The notes below the pieces were generated by a model. It was not told where the DNA came from, ran no database searches, and saw nothing but the letters and a program-made list of their open reading frames with translations. DNA of 53,960 bases from the NCBI GenBank assembly GCA_020628165.1, contig JAHDFM010000024.1, positions 1-53,960 on the forward strand, written 5' to 3'. The stretch is from Bdellovibrionales bacterium. GTDB taxonomy: Bacteria; Bdellovibrionota; Bdellovibrionia; Bdellovibrionales; UBA1609. Below are positions 16,866 through 25,620 of the stretch, piece by piece; within the stretch, counting starts at the first letter, position 1, and each line of letters opens with the position of its first letter. The translations under genes were made by a program, and so were the position numbers.

Positions 16866-18299
16866 ATGATAAAAATACTCATTGTTTCTATTGCGTTAAC
16901 CTTCTTTTCAGGACTAGCCCATTCTCTAGAAAAACTAGCACCCGGCCAACCCCTCCCCCATGATTTATTTGTTAATCTTGCCAAAAAACTCAACCCGGCA
17001 GTGGTCAATATCTCCACCGCCCAAAAAATCAATCAACGCAGGCAAAGCTACAGCCAAGACCCGTTCTTTGACCTATTTGAAATGTTCATGAATCAAGGTC
17101 GCGGTGGCGGCAGTTTCAATGCTCCTCCAAGACGACGTGGTGGCGGCCTAGGCACAGGCTTTATTATCAGTGCTGATGGTCTCATCATCACCAATAATCA
17201 CGTGATCGACGGCGCAGACATCATTAATGTACAACTTTCAGGCAGTAAGAAAAACTATGAAGCGCGAGTTATCGGTAAAGATAAAAAAACTGATATTGCT
17301 CTTATCAAAATCAAAGCTGACTTTAAGCTGCCCACAGCAACTCTGGGCAACAGTTCTAAACTAGAAGTGGGCGAATGGGTCGCGGCTTTTGGAAACCCTT
17401 TCGGTCATACACACTCTATGAGTAAAGGTACGGTCTCTGCCATTGGGCGAAAGATCGACGAGCTCAATCAGTTTTCTTTCATCCAAACAGATGCTAGCAT
17501 CAACCCAGGTAATTCTGGTGGCCCATTGGTGAACACTTCTGGCGAAGTCATTGGTGTGAACACAGCCATTGATGGTCGCGCCCAAGGAATTGGCTTTGCC
17601 ATCCCGATTGACGACGTCAAGCGCGTGGTGACTCATCTTGAGCAATACGGCGGTGTAAAAAGAGCTTATATGGGCATTCGCCCTGAAGACGTGAGAACTA
17701 GAGACGCTTACTCACTCGGTCTCCCCAACAACCAAGGGGCCCTTGTTTTAAAAGTTTATCCAAGAAGCCCTGCAAGCAAGGCTGGTCTGCAGGATTATGA
17801 CTTCATCACTCATATTAATAATAAAAAAATAAAATCGAGCCGTGAACTCATTTACCTCATCGGTTCGTACACGGCGGGCAAAGAAGTCAAAGTGAAACTC
17901 ATTAGAAATAAAAAGAAAAAAAATATAAAAGTAACACTTGGACTGCATCCAGAGAGCCAAAACTTTCAAAAGAGCAACACCACCAAACAAAGCAGTTATG
18001 AGGGGCAAAAAGCACCCTATGACTTAGGCTTTTATTTTAATGACTACAACAGAAAGCTCATGCAACGTTTTAATTTGGCCCAACTAGAAAAGCGCAGGCC
18101 TGTTATTATTAATGTCAAACCGGGAACTCCTGCCAGTGATGCTGGACTTTATCCAGGCGATATCATCTTAGATGTGAATAAGACGGCCGTTTACAAATCT
18201 AAAGATGTTTTCAGAAAACTGAAAAAAGACCGTATTAACGTATTAAAAATACTTCGACGTAACGAAGTGGCTTTGGTGTATGTGAGCTCTAAAAGCTAA
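16866..18299 (+). CDS. htrA: HtrA/DegP-type periplasmic serine protease with two PDZ domains
   Basis: 477 residues. Signal peptide about 1-20 (GLAHS). A trypsin-like protease domain carries the full triad: His112 in NNHVID, Asp143 in KTDIALIK and Ser217 in NPGNSGGP. A Gly/Arg-rich flexible loop lies at about 78-97, as in DegP/DegQ. PDZ1 covers about 265-360 and PDZ2 about 395-475. HtrA proteases remove or refold damaged envelope proteins. TAAGGAG lies 6 bases before the ATG. Monocistronic by spacing; a 12-bp perfect inverted repeat follows the stop. Hairpins upstream may regulate it. Confidence 0.96.
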   Translation: MIKILIVSIALTFFSGLAHSLEKLAPGQPLPHDLFVNLAKKLNPAVVNISTAQKINQRRQSYSQDPFFDLFEMFMNQGRGGGSFNAPPRRRGGGLGTGFIISADGLIITNNHVIDGADIINVQLSGSKKNYEARVIGKDKKTDIALIKIKADFKLPTATLGNSSKLEVGEWVAAFGNPFGHTHSMSKGTVSAIGRKIDELNQFSFIQTDASINPGNSGGPLVNTSGEVIGVNTAIDGRAQGIGFAIPIDDVKRVVTHLEQYGGVKRAYMGIRPEDVRTRDAYSLGLPNNQGALVLKVYPRSPASKAGLQDYDFITHINNKKIKSSRELIYLIGSYTAGKEVKVKLIRNKKKKNIKVTLGLHPESQNFQKSNTTKQSSYEGQKAPYDLGFYFNDYNRKLMQRFNLAQLEKRRPVIINVKPGTPASDAGLYPGDIILDVNKTAVYKSKDVFRKLKKDRINVLKILRRNEVALVYVSSKS

Positions 18300-18305
18300 A
18301 ACTGC

Positions 18306-18335
18306 TTAAGTGAAAGCATTCGAGCTTTCACTTAA
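18306..18335 (+). terminator. Perfect 12-bp hairpin after htrA
   Basis: TTAAGTGAAAGC (18306-18317) and GCTTTCACTTAA (18324-18335) are perfect complements around a 6-base loop, starting 7 bases after the htrA stop. There is no T run after it, so it is a weak or factor-assisted terminator, or an mRNA-stabilising 3' hairpin. Confidence 0.45.
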
Positions 18336-18472
18336 ACTCTTGCCTACTGAACACAATTTCTTACTTTCAAAGTATCTTAAATAAAAATCTAGTTCTTAAG
18401 CTATAGAGCCGTCGTCTTGAACGATAGCTAAAGCACTTTCGTTACCGCTCAAGACAATGACATTATTTGTCT

Positions 18473-21400
18473 TTACAAGTTAAGTGGTTTTTCACTGCTT
18501 GTGTTTTCACTGACTTCATCAATTTGTACCGACCGCTCAACATTAAAGGTCTTTGGCGTTTCTTTTCTAAGTCCGGCTTTTCTCAATACAAAATGACCAG
18601 CAGTTAAAATATCCTCTCTAATCTCAAGGAGTGATGGCAGTATAAAAAGAGTAAGAACAGTTGAGAAACTCAAGCCCCAAGCCATAGAAAACGCTAAAGG
18701 TTGAGTGAACCCTGATTCACCGCCCACAGAGTATGCCATTGGAAAAACACCCAGCAAAGTTGTTGTCGTTGTCAGTAAAATAGCTCGCAGACGTGATGAG
18801 CTTGCAAGAATAATTAAACTCCTCGAAATCTTCCCTTTTATTTTGGCGAGTTTGTTAATTTGATCCACTAATATAATCGACGCGTTCACGGACACTCCAA
18901 TAGTTCCTACTAGGCCTACAAGCGCCATTAAGCCAAGTGGCTCGTTGTGGAAGTAAAGGGATAGTATTATTCCTACGATGCCAAAAGGAATCGGCAAACA
19001 AACGATCAAAGGTTGAGTTAATGATTTCAAAATCACAGCTAAAATAAAGTAAACACTCATAATACAAATCATAGCCACTTTTAAAGCCCAAGCTTGATTA
19101 CTCTTTTCTTCTTCTGACAAATACTCTAAAGAAAAGTTATGAAGAGGATACTTACTTGAAAGAGGCTCAATAGCCGCTTTGAACTCTTTATGAGCCTCCG
19201 TTCGATTGCTCTTTTCACTGACTTTAAAGTCAAAAGCAAACTCTCGTTGTCCATTCTTATGAGATATTTTTTTTAGAACTTTGCTATTATCCCAAGAACC
19301 GAGATAAGTGATGGGTACAGCCACTTTTTTAGGAGACATTATAGTGATGTTATTTACTTTACTGTAATCTAAATTATTTTGACCTAAAACCTCTGTGAAC
19401 ACCCATATGTTTTCACCCTGTATGCGTGTTTCAATCAAATTATCTGGAGTGAAATAACTGCGCAGTTGTCTCGCTACCTCTGTAGAATTAAGATCATAAA
19501 GTTTTAATTTTTTACTATCAGTTATAAAGGACCAAGACTCTTGAAAAATCTCTTCATCAGGTGAGTACTCGGAGACTGTCTTTAAGTCTTTAGCAACAGT
19601 GAGAAGCTCGCTTTCTAACTCATTGTAAGACACGCCATCATTACCACGAACGTAGACAGTGATAATGTCTTTTTTGTTTTCATCCTGCCCTTGACCAAAC
19701 TTTTTAATTTCAATTTTGTCGAACGCTTCTTTATATTTTGCGATTATTTTTTCAAAATCAGGGCGAATGCGTTCAATTTGTCGATTCGGGTAGCTATCTT
19801 TTTTATTTGGGAAAACTGAAAATTGGAAAAACTTCGGACTATTCTGCATTTTTCCATCAACCCAAATTTTACCTACACGCAATAACACTTGTGAAACTTC
19901 ACCTTTATCATATGCAAGAAGTTCTTTCTCTAAGTCACGCAACTGCCTAACAGTGTCGTCTGCTGACTCTGTCGACTTTAAAGAACCTTGAATAGCTATA
20001 AACTCAGGGCTGATATTCAGTCTAAAGTTCTTTTTGATTTTTTTACTTCCTAGGAAAGCAGCTACGGACACAAATCCTATAAACACAATTAAGGCGACGT
20101 ATCTGAGCTTTAATGTCCAAAATAAAAGCTTCTCATACACGGCACGCAATTTCTTCATGAATTTATTGGCTCTAGGTACACTTGGCTTCTTGGCAAAGTG
20201 AGCTAAGTGATTGGGAAGTATAAAAAAGGACTCTATCCAACTGATCACAAGCGATGAAATCACAATGATCGGCACAGCAAATAAAATAGTGCTCATTTCA
20301 CTTTTAATTAATATCAAAGGTAAGAAGGCCACTAAGGTTGTAAGTACCGTACCTGTGACTGGCACCATCAGTTGTCTGACGGCACTTAAGGCCGCTTCAT
20401 TTGGCTTGAGTCCATTCATTAAATTGTCGTTGTACTTTTCAGCAACAATGATGGCATCATCGACTAAGACTCCAACCACCAGAATCATCCCAATGATCGA
20501 TAACAAATCAATGTTTAAACCCAAGGAATACAACACAGCAAAGGTTCCAAGATAAGCCAGTGGCAGACCGATGGATGTCATCAAAGCGGTTTTAAAGTTT
20601 AGAAATAAAATAAGAATGATAAAGACAAGTATGAATCCAAGAACTCCGTTTTGACTTAATACTTTGATTTGGGTTTTGATAAAGTGAGGACCATCAAGCA
20701 GTGGCCTCACTTTAATATTTAAATCTTTACTTTCGTTCAACTTATTGATTTTTTTGTCAACGGCGTCTTTTAGTTTGATCGCATCTGATGATAGGTTTTT
20801 TCTTACCCCTACAGATATGGCAGGCTTCCCGTTTAAGGTGTAATACTCATCGTTGTTTTCGAGTTTGTATTCGACCTTTGCAATATCTTTTAAACGTATG
20901 GAGTTTCCGTTATAGTTTTGTCTTAGAGTTAAATTGCGAATGTCGTCTAAGCTATTCACAAGCTCATTAAGTTTCACTTCAATTTTATCTGAACCCTTTT
21001 TAAGCACCCCAACAGGAGTGATGCTCATCGCAGCATACACCTGCCTACGAATGTCACTGATGGAAAGCTGAAAATATGCAAGCTTATCTTTATCAAACTG
21101 AACGTAAATATCGCGACTTTTAAGGCCAGAAGAAACCTTAATCACTCCAGGCGTTTTTAACATGGAGTCTTCAAAGCTCTTATAATGGTTGCGATCCTTT
21201 TCATTGTTTTGTTGAAAGTTTTCAACGCCCAACCAATATAAAAAATTATCTCTTTTTTCAGTTCTTTGAACTCTTATGTTACGAATGTTTTCTGGAAGCC
21301 TCACTCGAATGTTATCAATTTGTGATTTGATCTCTTCGGTGGCCTTGTCGATCTCTTCGAAGTCAGACTTAAACAGAACTCGTATGTTGGCAGAACTGTT

Positions 21401-21658
21401 ACTACTTGTAGATGTGATTTTTTTAACACCAACTATATTTTGTAAAGTGTCCTCAATGGGGTACGTCACGAACTTTTCAATCTCAGCAGGAGTTCCACCA
21501 AACAGTGCAACATTCACATTTACCATAGGAAACTGCAGTGGAGGAATGATATCCCGACTCATCAATGACAAGCACAACAAACCCACAATGACCACAAAGC
21601 CCGAAACCAAGTTTACTATAAAACTGTTTTTGATGAAGTACTCTAAAACACTTTTCAT
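18473..21658 (-). CDS. RND family efflux transporter (AcrB/MexB type)
   Basis: 1061 residues. The N-terminal helix is followed by DIIPPLQFPMVNV and GGTPAEIEKFVTYPIED, standard for hydrophobe/amphiphile efflux RND pumps. Two large periplasmic loops alternate with helix bundles. TM4 carries the proton-relay Asp pair in VLVDDAIIVAEKY, and the second half has GTIGVSVNASIILVDQIN, with TTTTLLGVFPMA near the end. Such pumps export substrates with a TolC channel and a membrane fusion protein. ATG 21658 overlaps the TolC-gene stop by four bases (ATGA), so the pair is coupled. No fusion-protein gene is adjacent. The substrate cannot be predicted. Confidence 0.94.
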   Translation of the reverse strand: MKSVLEYFIKNSFIVNLVSGFVVIVGLLCLSLMSRDIIPPLQFPMVNVNVALFGGTPAEIEKFVTYPIEDTLQNIVGVKKITSTSSNSSANIRVLFKSDFEEIDKATEEIKSQIDNIRVRLPENIRNIRVQRTEKRDNFLYWLGVENFQQNNEKDRNHYKSFEDSMLKTPGVIKVSSGLKSRDIYVQFDKDKLAYFQLSISDIRRQVYAAMSITPVGVLKKGSDKIEVKLNELVNSLDDIRNLTLRQNYNGNSIRLKDIAKVEYKLENNDEYYTLNGKPAISVGVRKNLSSDAIKLKDAVDKKINKLNESKDLNIKVRPLLDGPHFIKTQIKVLSQNGVLGFILVFIILILFLNFKTALMTSIGLPLAYLGTFAVLYSLGLNIDLLSIIGMILVVGVLVDDAIIVAEKYNDNLMNGLKPNEAALSAVRQLMVPVTGTVLTTLVAFLPLILIKSEMSTILFAVPIIVISSLVISWIESFFILPNHLAHFAKKPSVPRANKFMKKLRAVYEKLLFWTLKLRYVALIVFIGFVSVAAFLGSKKIKKNFRLNISPEFIAIQGSLKSTESADDTVRQLRDLEKELLAYDKGEVSQVLLRVGKIWVDGKMQNSPKFFQFSVFPNKKDSYPNRQIERIRPDFEKIIAKYKEAFDKIEIKKFGQGQDENKKDIITVYVRGNDGVSYNELESELLTVAKDLKTVSEYSPDEEIFQESWSFITDSKKLKLYDLNSTEVARQLRSYFTPDNLIETRIQGENIWVFTEVLGQNNLDYSKVNNITIMSPKKVAVPITYLGSWDNSKVLKKISHKNGQREFAFDFKVSEKSNRTEAHKEFKAAIEPLSSKYPLHNFSLEYLSEEEKSNQAWALKVAMICIMSVYFILAVILKSLTQPLIVCLPIPFGIVGIILSLYFHNEPLGLMALVGLVGTIGVSVNASIILVDQINKLAKIKGKISRSLIILASSSRLRAILLTTTTTLLGVFPMAYSVGGESGFTQPLAFSMAWGLSFSTVLTLFILPSLLEIREDILTAGHFVLRKAGLRKETPKTFNVERSVQIDEVSENTSSEKPLNL

Positions 21659-23097
21659 AGCTGACCTTCTTTGCAAGGATGTTGTTCAGGAGTTGTCAGC
21701 AAAGTCAATGTGACCTTATTGAGCAAGCTCTCCCTGAGTAACTCAATCTCATTTTGTTCATTTAAAACTTGTTGGTTGCGATAAAAAATATAATCTCTAA
21801 ATTCAATTTGCCCTGACCTCAAAAGGCGCATGGCTTCTTTGCTTTGTTTTTTAAGAGCTTCTTTTTCAAGTTGAAACACTCTAACTTTTTCTGAAGTTAA
21901 TTTACTTTGCTGAATAATATTCTCTAAATCGGTTTGCAGTTTTTTAATATTTTTGATCTTTTCTTGTTTGGATCTCTGCCAGAGATAATAGTTTTCTTTG
22001 GAGGCAAGATTAAGTTTTTTCTGATTGATCGGTAAAACAAAATTCACTCCAACTGTTAAGTTTTCTTCATCCACAGAAAGTGGCGATCGCTCAAACTGAT
22101 TGTTGTTTTTAGACCCTCTGACATAAAGATCGAGCTCTGGGTCCCTGCTATTTTTACCAGCCAAATAGTTAAGCTCGTTCTGCTGAATGGTTTCATCATA
22201 AATTTTTATGTACAAATTGGACAATCTGTAACTTTTTTCCGAGTTTATGCCTGTGATTTTATAGTCTGAACTTAGTTGAACGTTGTCCGCTTTGAATAAT
22301 GGCAAAGAGGCCTTGAGAGTCTGGATATTTTTAACATGTGCGGCTTCTGATAAAATTTTTCTTTGCTTGCTACCCAACTGATCTGTTTTTGCAGCTAGAT
22401 AATCCATTTTATTAGTGAGGCGACGCTGATAAGAGCCTTTGATGGTCGAAAATGTTTTTTCTGCCGTGCTGTCTAAATTTTTAAAGATCACTAGTTCTCG
22501 TTGAGATTTGTAAGCGTCTATGAATGTATTGATGGCTTGTGAGCATTGGTTAGCCATCTCTAGACTGTAATTGAGCCTTGCCAACTGAGCTAAAGTTTTG
22601 GTCCGCAACTTTTCTCGACGTTGATTCACACCTAGAAAATTACGATAAAGGTTTTGTCTGATTTCTACATAGAGTGAGTGATCAATGGTATTAATAAGTG
22701 GGTCGTTCTCTAACCATTTTGTACCACCTATAGATACTCGTGTTCCCGTAGGAAGTTGTGTGGTCAAATCTGCTGCTAAAGTTTTTGTCTTCAGTGAGGT
22801 TATATTAATAAGCTTGTCATTGCTGCGACTCTCTTCTGGGTTGATGGTAAGACTTGAGTTGAAGTTGTCGTCGAGAGCTTCACTTCGCACAGTTTCTAGG
22901 TCTCTGTTGATAGCTGCAGAAATGACATCTGAATTTTGAGTGAAGTATTTTTGTAGGTAATCTTTAAAAGTAAGAGAGGTTTCAGCTTTTATCGATGCAG
23001 ACATAAGAGTTGCTATAAGTAATGCAGTCACTGCTAAAAAAGTGCAAATACGTTCTGATATTGCTTGGCGCTTATGTAATATGCTAAAAAAAATCAC
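21655..23097 (-). CDS. TolC family outer-membrane efflux protein
   Basis: 480 residues. A hydrophobic N-terminal segment (about 20-37, cleavage near IKAET) is followed by a long alpha-helical protein with two internally similar halves, coiled-coil character and hydrophilic loops, the TolC/OEP pattern. In each half, helices rich in Leu, Gln and Lys flank short strands (for example TTQLPTGTRVSIGGT and NLTVGVNFVLPINQKKL, typical OEP strand blocks). It forms the outer-membrane exit duct for the RND pump encoded next. The start is uncertain: GTG 23097 gives a workable signal but has no Shine-Dalgarno. It is the first gene of the two-gene operon. Confidence 0.88.
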   Translation of the reverse strand: MIFFSILHKRQAISERICTFLAVTALLIATLMSASIKAETSLTFKDYLQKYFTQNSDVISAAINRDLETVRSEALDDNFNSSLTINPEESRSNDKLINITSLKTKTLAADLTTQLPTGTRVSIGGTKWLENDPLINTIDHSLYVEIRQNLYRNFLGVNQRREKLRTKTLAQLARLNYSLEMANQCSQAINTFIDAYKSQRELVIFKNLDSTAEKTFSTIKGSYQRRLTNKMDYLAAKTDQLGSKQRKILSEAAHVKNIQTLKASLPLFKADNVQLSSDYKITGINSEKSYRLSNLYIKIYDETIQQNELNYLAGKNSRDPELDLYVRGSKNNNQFERSPLSVDEENLTVGVNFVLPINQKKLNLASKENYYLWQRSKQEKIKNIKKLQTDLENIIQQSKLTSEKVRVFQLEKEALKKQSKEAMRLLRSGQIEFRDYIFYRNQQVLNEQNEIELLRESLLNKVTLTLLTTPEQHPCKEGQL

Positions 23098-23664
23098 ATA
23101 ATTTTAATACTTTAATGATCTTGTCGATTGAATTAAAAACAACTTTTGAAAAAAGTTCATGCGAAAATGCGTGTAAGAAAGCTCTTTTTTAATATAATAA
23201 GTTTTTTTAATTTGGACTTTGAAGAATTCATCTAGCTTTTTTAGTTTAAAGATGGGTTTAGATTCAACTTAAACTAAAAAAGTGATTCGCAGATGTGATT
23301 AAAGTAACTCTATGGGTAAAGCTTTTAAGCACAAAAAAAGTGGACTCATATTTGACTTTAAACTGGTAATGACCCCCCCTCATCCTCGTTCATATAACAA
23401 TTGCAGTATTATTTGATTTTTAAATTCCCTAAGTGCCTATAAAAGAAGAGTGCTTCACAGAAGACTTCTGAAATTGCCTCACTTCAAAGCGCCAAATTAA
23501 CTAAAACTTCGTCAGTATTATCATCATTGCAGGTTTATAGATTTTTTTTATACGAAAGTCTTAAGTCAAAGGTCGCCTCGACCGAAGTAGGTACCAAGAC
23601 AGTAATAATAGCAACATGAGTACAAGAAGGATTCAGCACTCAAAAGGCAACAAGGAGATAAGCT
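23098..23664. other. Intergenic region between divergent tolC-like gene and spoVG
   Basis: 567 bases without a supported gene. The most obvious structure is the 14-bp perfect inverted repeat at 23236-23282, listed separately. A C-rich run lies near 23372-23380. Promoters for both flanking genes are expected here but no clear -35/-10 pair could be assigned. Confidence 0.5.
23236..23282. repeat. Perfect 14-bp inverted repeat
   Basis: CTTTTTTAGTTTAA (23236-23249) and TTAAACTAAAAAAG (23269-23282) are exact reverse complements separated by 19 bases. It sits 139 bases before the TolC-family start and 380 bases before spoVG. It could be a widely spaced operator, a hairpin or a two-way transcription block. 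There is no U-rich tail of the kind a simple terminator needs. Confidence 0.6.
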
Positions 23665-23970
23665 ATGAGAATCACTGAAGTTAGTATCTACCCAGTCAAC
23701 GAAGAGAGGCTTAAAGCCTACGTGACAATCACCATTGAAAATTGTTTTGTCATTCGTGACCTCAAAATCATTCGAGGCAACAACGGCCTATTTGTGGCAA
23801 TGCCAAGTAAAAAACGCAAAGATGGACAATTTAAAGACATCGCTCACCCTCTCAACCAAGAGACGCGAACGGACATTGAAACAGCTATTTTTGATGCCTA
23901 TGAAAATGAAATCAAGTCGATGGGACAAAGTCTTGATGACCTCAAGTTCCAACACGGTGGAGAACAGTAA
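23665..23970 (+). CDS. spoVG: SpoVG, RNA/DNA-binding regulator
   Basis: 101 residues, essentially full-length SpoVG. It begins MRITEVSIYPVNEERLKAYV and contains the conserved VIRDLKIIRGNNGLFVAMPS and the C-terminal DIAHPLNQETR helix region. SpoVG proteins bind nucleic acids and regulate gene expression; outside the Firmicutes they occur in Bdellovibrio-like and other deltaproteobacterial-type genomes and are not tied to sporulation. AAGGAG is 7 bases before the ATG. It is monocistronic, with a clean intrinsic terminator 11 bases downstream. Confidence 0.96.
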   Translation: MRITEVSIYPVNEERLKAYVTITIENCFVIRDLKIIRGNNGLFVAMPSKKRKDGQFKDIAHPLNQETRTDIETAIFDAYENEIKSMGQSLDDLKFQHGGEQ

Positions 23971-23981
23971 TATTTTTGACC

Positions 23982-24010
23982 AAAAAAGCAGCTTCTTAGC
24001 TGCTTTTTTT
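23982..24010 (+). terminator. Intrinsic terminator of spoVG
   Basis: GCAGC (23988-23992), loop TTCTTA, GCTGC (23999-24003), then a run of seven T. The preceding A6 pairs with the T run, so it could act on both strands. Confidence 0.88.
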
Positions 24011-24086
24011 CGCATCGCCCCAGCCAGCAAAATACCTAATTTTTCTTGATTTAAACAATGATCGTAGTTAATTTTGTCTTTCATTC

Positions 24087-24161
24087 TGGGGTGTCGCCAA
24101 GTGGTAAGGCAACGGGTTTTGATCCCGTCATTCGCAGGTTCGATCCCTGCCACCCCATCCA
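24087..24161 (+). tRNA. tRNA-Gln (anticodon UUG)
   Basis: The acceptor stem TGGGGTG (24087-24093) pairs with CACCCCA (24151-24157), with discriminator T and an encoded CCA (24159-24161). The anticodon arm is ACGGG-TTTTGAT-CCCGT, anticodon TTG, reading CAA glutamine. The T arm is GCAGG-TTCGATC-CCTGC. All arms pair. It marks the left border of an AT-rich accessory stretch. Confidence 0.97.
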
Positions 24162-24187
24162 ATGAAAACAGCTTTTGAGAACAAATA

Positions 24188-24546
24188 ATGGCAATAGTTA
24201 CCGATGAATTCAACAAGGCTGTAGACCGCTTAGAAGAAGCTCTTAATCAAAATAAAGATGAATTTATAAGAGACTCGGTAATACAACGCTTTGAGTTTTC
24301 TATAGAGCTTGCATGGAAAACTTGTAAAAAATAATGGGCACCAACACGAACGCACCTAAAGATGTTATTCGCGAAATGGCCCAAAGCTCTTATATCAATA
24401 GCCCAGAAATATGGCTACAAGCTATTGATATGAGAAACTTATCCTCTCATACCTACAAAGAAATATTAGCTGAAAAAGTATATAATTTTGCAAAAGATTT
24501 CTTACCAGAACTCAAAAACCTCATAAAGTTTTTAGATTCTAAATGA
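24188..24546 (+). pseudogene. HEPN-type (HI0074 family) toxin gene, frameshifted in an A6 tract
   Basis: From ATG 24188 the first frame encodes 48 residues ending ELAWKTCKK, then TAA at 24332-24334. A second frame begins with ATG 24334 (TAATG overlap) and runs to 24546, giving MGTNTNAPKDVIREM through the C-terminal helix. Joined, they match nucleotidyltransferase substrate-binding/HEPN proteins such as HI0074: RFEFSIELAWK, then DVIREMAQ, then EIWLQAIDMRNLSSHTY. The HEPN motif R-x4-H is present (RNLSSH). One extra A in the run at 24326-24331, or a -1 slip there, restores a single frame. It may be a true mutation, a sequencing error or a programmed slip. The MNT gene follows in an ATGA overlap. 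Confidence 0.8.
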
Positions 24547-24845
24547 CCTTTGGATTAACTATAGAACAAATTCAGTTTATCTCTAATAAGGTTGTAAAGC
24601 CGTTAAAGCAACACGGTGCAAATATCTATTGCTATGGTTCTCGAGCTACTGGAAGACACCATAAATTCTCTGACTTAGATATAATGGTAGAGTCAACTAT
24701 AGATTTATCTACTGAAATAAATTACATCAAAGAGATATTAACAAACAGTTCATTCCCTTTAAAAGTTGACATTGTCCAGCTCAAGGATTTCTCAAATAGT
24801 TATAAAAAAAGTTATGAGAAAGATAAAGTTCTATGGCCTCTTTAA
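24543..24845 (+). CDS. MNT-type minimal nucleotidyltransferase (antitoxin of HEPN/MNT pair)
   Basis: 100 residues. The nucleotidyltransferase fold shows GSRATGRHHKFSDLDIMV (32-49), with catalytic Asp44 and Asp46, and a third acidic position in KVDIVQL. The family motif is GSRARG; here the second Arg is Thr. In HEPN/MNT toxin-antitoxin modules the MNT protein neutralises the HEPN RNase, in studied cases by adding AMP to it. It overlaps the HEPN frame by four bases (ATGA), the usual order. The nucleotidyltransferase frame is intact while its partner is split. Confidence 0.88.
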   Translation: MTFGLTIEQIQFISNKVVKPLKQHGANIYCYGSRATGRHHKFSDLDIMVESTIDLSTEINYIKEILTNSSFPLKVDIVQLKDFSNSYKKSYEKDKVLWPL

Positions 24846-24978
24846 TGGGTTCCTTTACCCTCTATATAACACCTAGCATTCCACTATCAACACTGAAGAG
24901 CCTTAATTACCTCAATCTTAGTAAACTATATTTGATTAGATTTTTTTAAAAAAACCTCAAAAAAGTATATTTAGATTA

Positions 24979-25620
24979 TCAATAACACTTTTTACACTCT
25001 TTTAAATTAAATTTTGAACACTCATCACAGCCAAGCTTTACATAGGTGTCTGCTTCAAACCGATATCTTCCTTTTCCCCAGTACTGAATTGTATCTTTTA
25101 GACTATATATTCTAGCTGTCATCCACAGAGCGCTCCCTGGGTGGAACGGAAAAACTGCGAACTCTAAAAAACCATCGCCATCCAAATCAGATAAATACTG
25201 TTGTTTTCTGATTCTGACAAAAGGCACTTCACTCCAGTAAGCGTCTTCTTCTTTTCTAAGCTTGATCTTTTCAACAACTTTATTGTTTTTAACTCTAGTT
25301 AATTCTTGATAGCCATATTCATATGGGTCTTCAGACTTTTTATTTTTAATGACAAAACGAATTTCTAACTTTTCGTTTTTACTGATAATGATTTTTTCTT
25401 TCGTACAAGGTAGGTCACCTAACTCATAACTTGTCAGCCTAGAGTCTTTTTCGCACCTTGTTTTAAATATTTTAGGCTTAAATGAGTCTTGATTCTCAAT
25501 CTTATCAATCGTAGTTTGCGAACTCTTGTTCAATGTACAAGACGATAAAAACAAAATATTTAATAAAACTAAAAATGACTTACTTAGAGTTATTATAAAC
25601 CCTAAAGACTTTTTCAGCAT
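24979..25620 (-). CDS. Lipoprotein paired with an SLT-domain protein (possible immunity protein)
   Basis: 213 residues. A lipoprotein signal ends LSSC (Cys28). The mature part has LSDLDGDGFLEFAVFPF at about 145-160, a calcium-loop-like repeat seen in FG-GAP/VCBS-type proteins, and a Cys-rich C terminus (five Cys in the last 22 residues). ATG 25620 is chosen for GGTGGAG 7 bases upstream; a GTG lies at 25632. It overlaps the upstream SLT gene by 41 bases. No known family was recognised. Its export to the envelope, paired with a murein-cleaving protein that has no signal peptide, suggests an immunity role, which is inference. Confidence 0.7.
   Translation of the reverse strand: MLKKSLGFIITLSKSFLVLLNILFLSSCTLNKSSQTTIDKIENQDSFKPKIFKTRCEKDSRLTSYELGDLPCTKEKIIISKNEKLEIRFVIKNKKSEDPYEYGYQELTRVKNNKVVEKIKLRKEEDAYWSEVPFVRIRKQQYLSDLDGDGFLEFAVFPFHPGSALWMTARIYSLKDTIQYWGKGRYRFEADTYVKLGCDECSKFNLKECKKCY

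Noticed and set aside
24136-24161. tRNA-Gln 3' end as an attachment site
   Set aside because: No second copy of the tRNA 3' sequence and no integrase were found in the window, so att sites cannot be claimed.
23788-24216. Minus-strand open frame of 142 codons
   Set aside because: It runs through spoVG in antisense, a terminator and the tRNA-Gln gene, so it cannot be a real gene.
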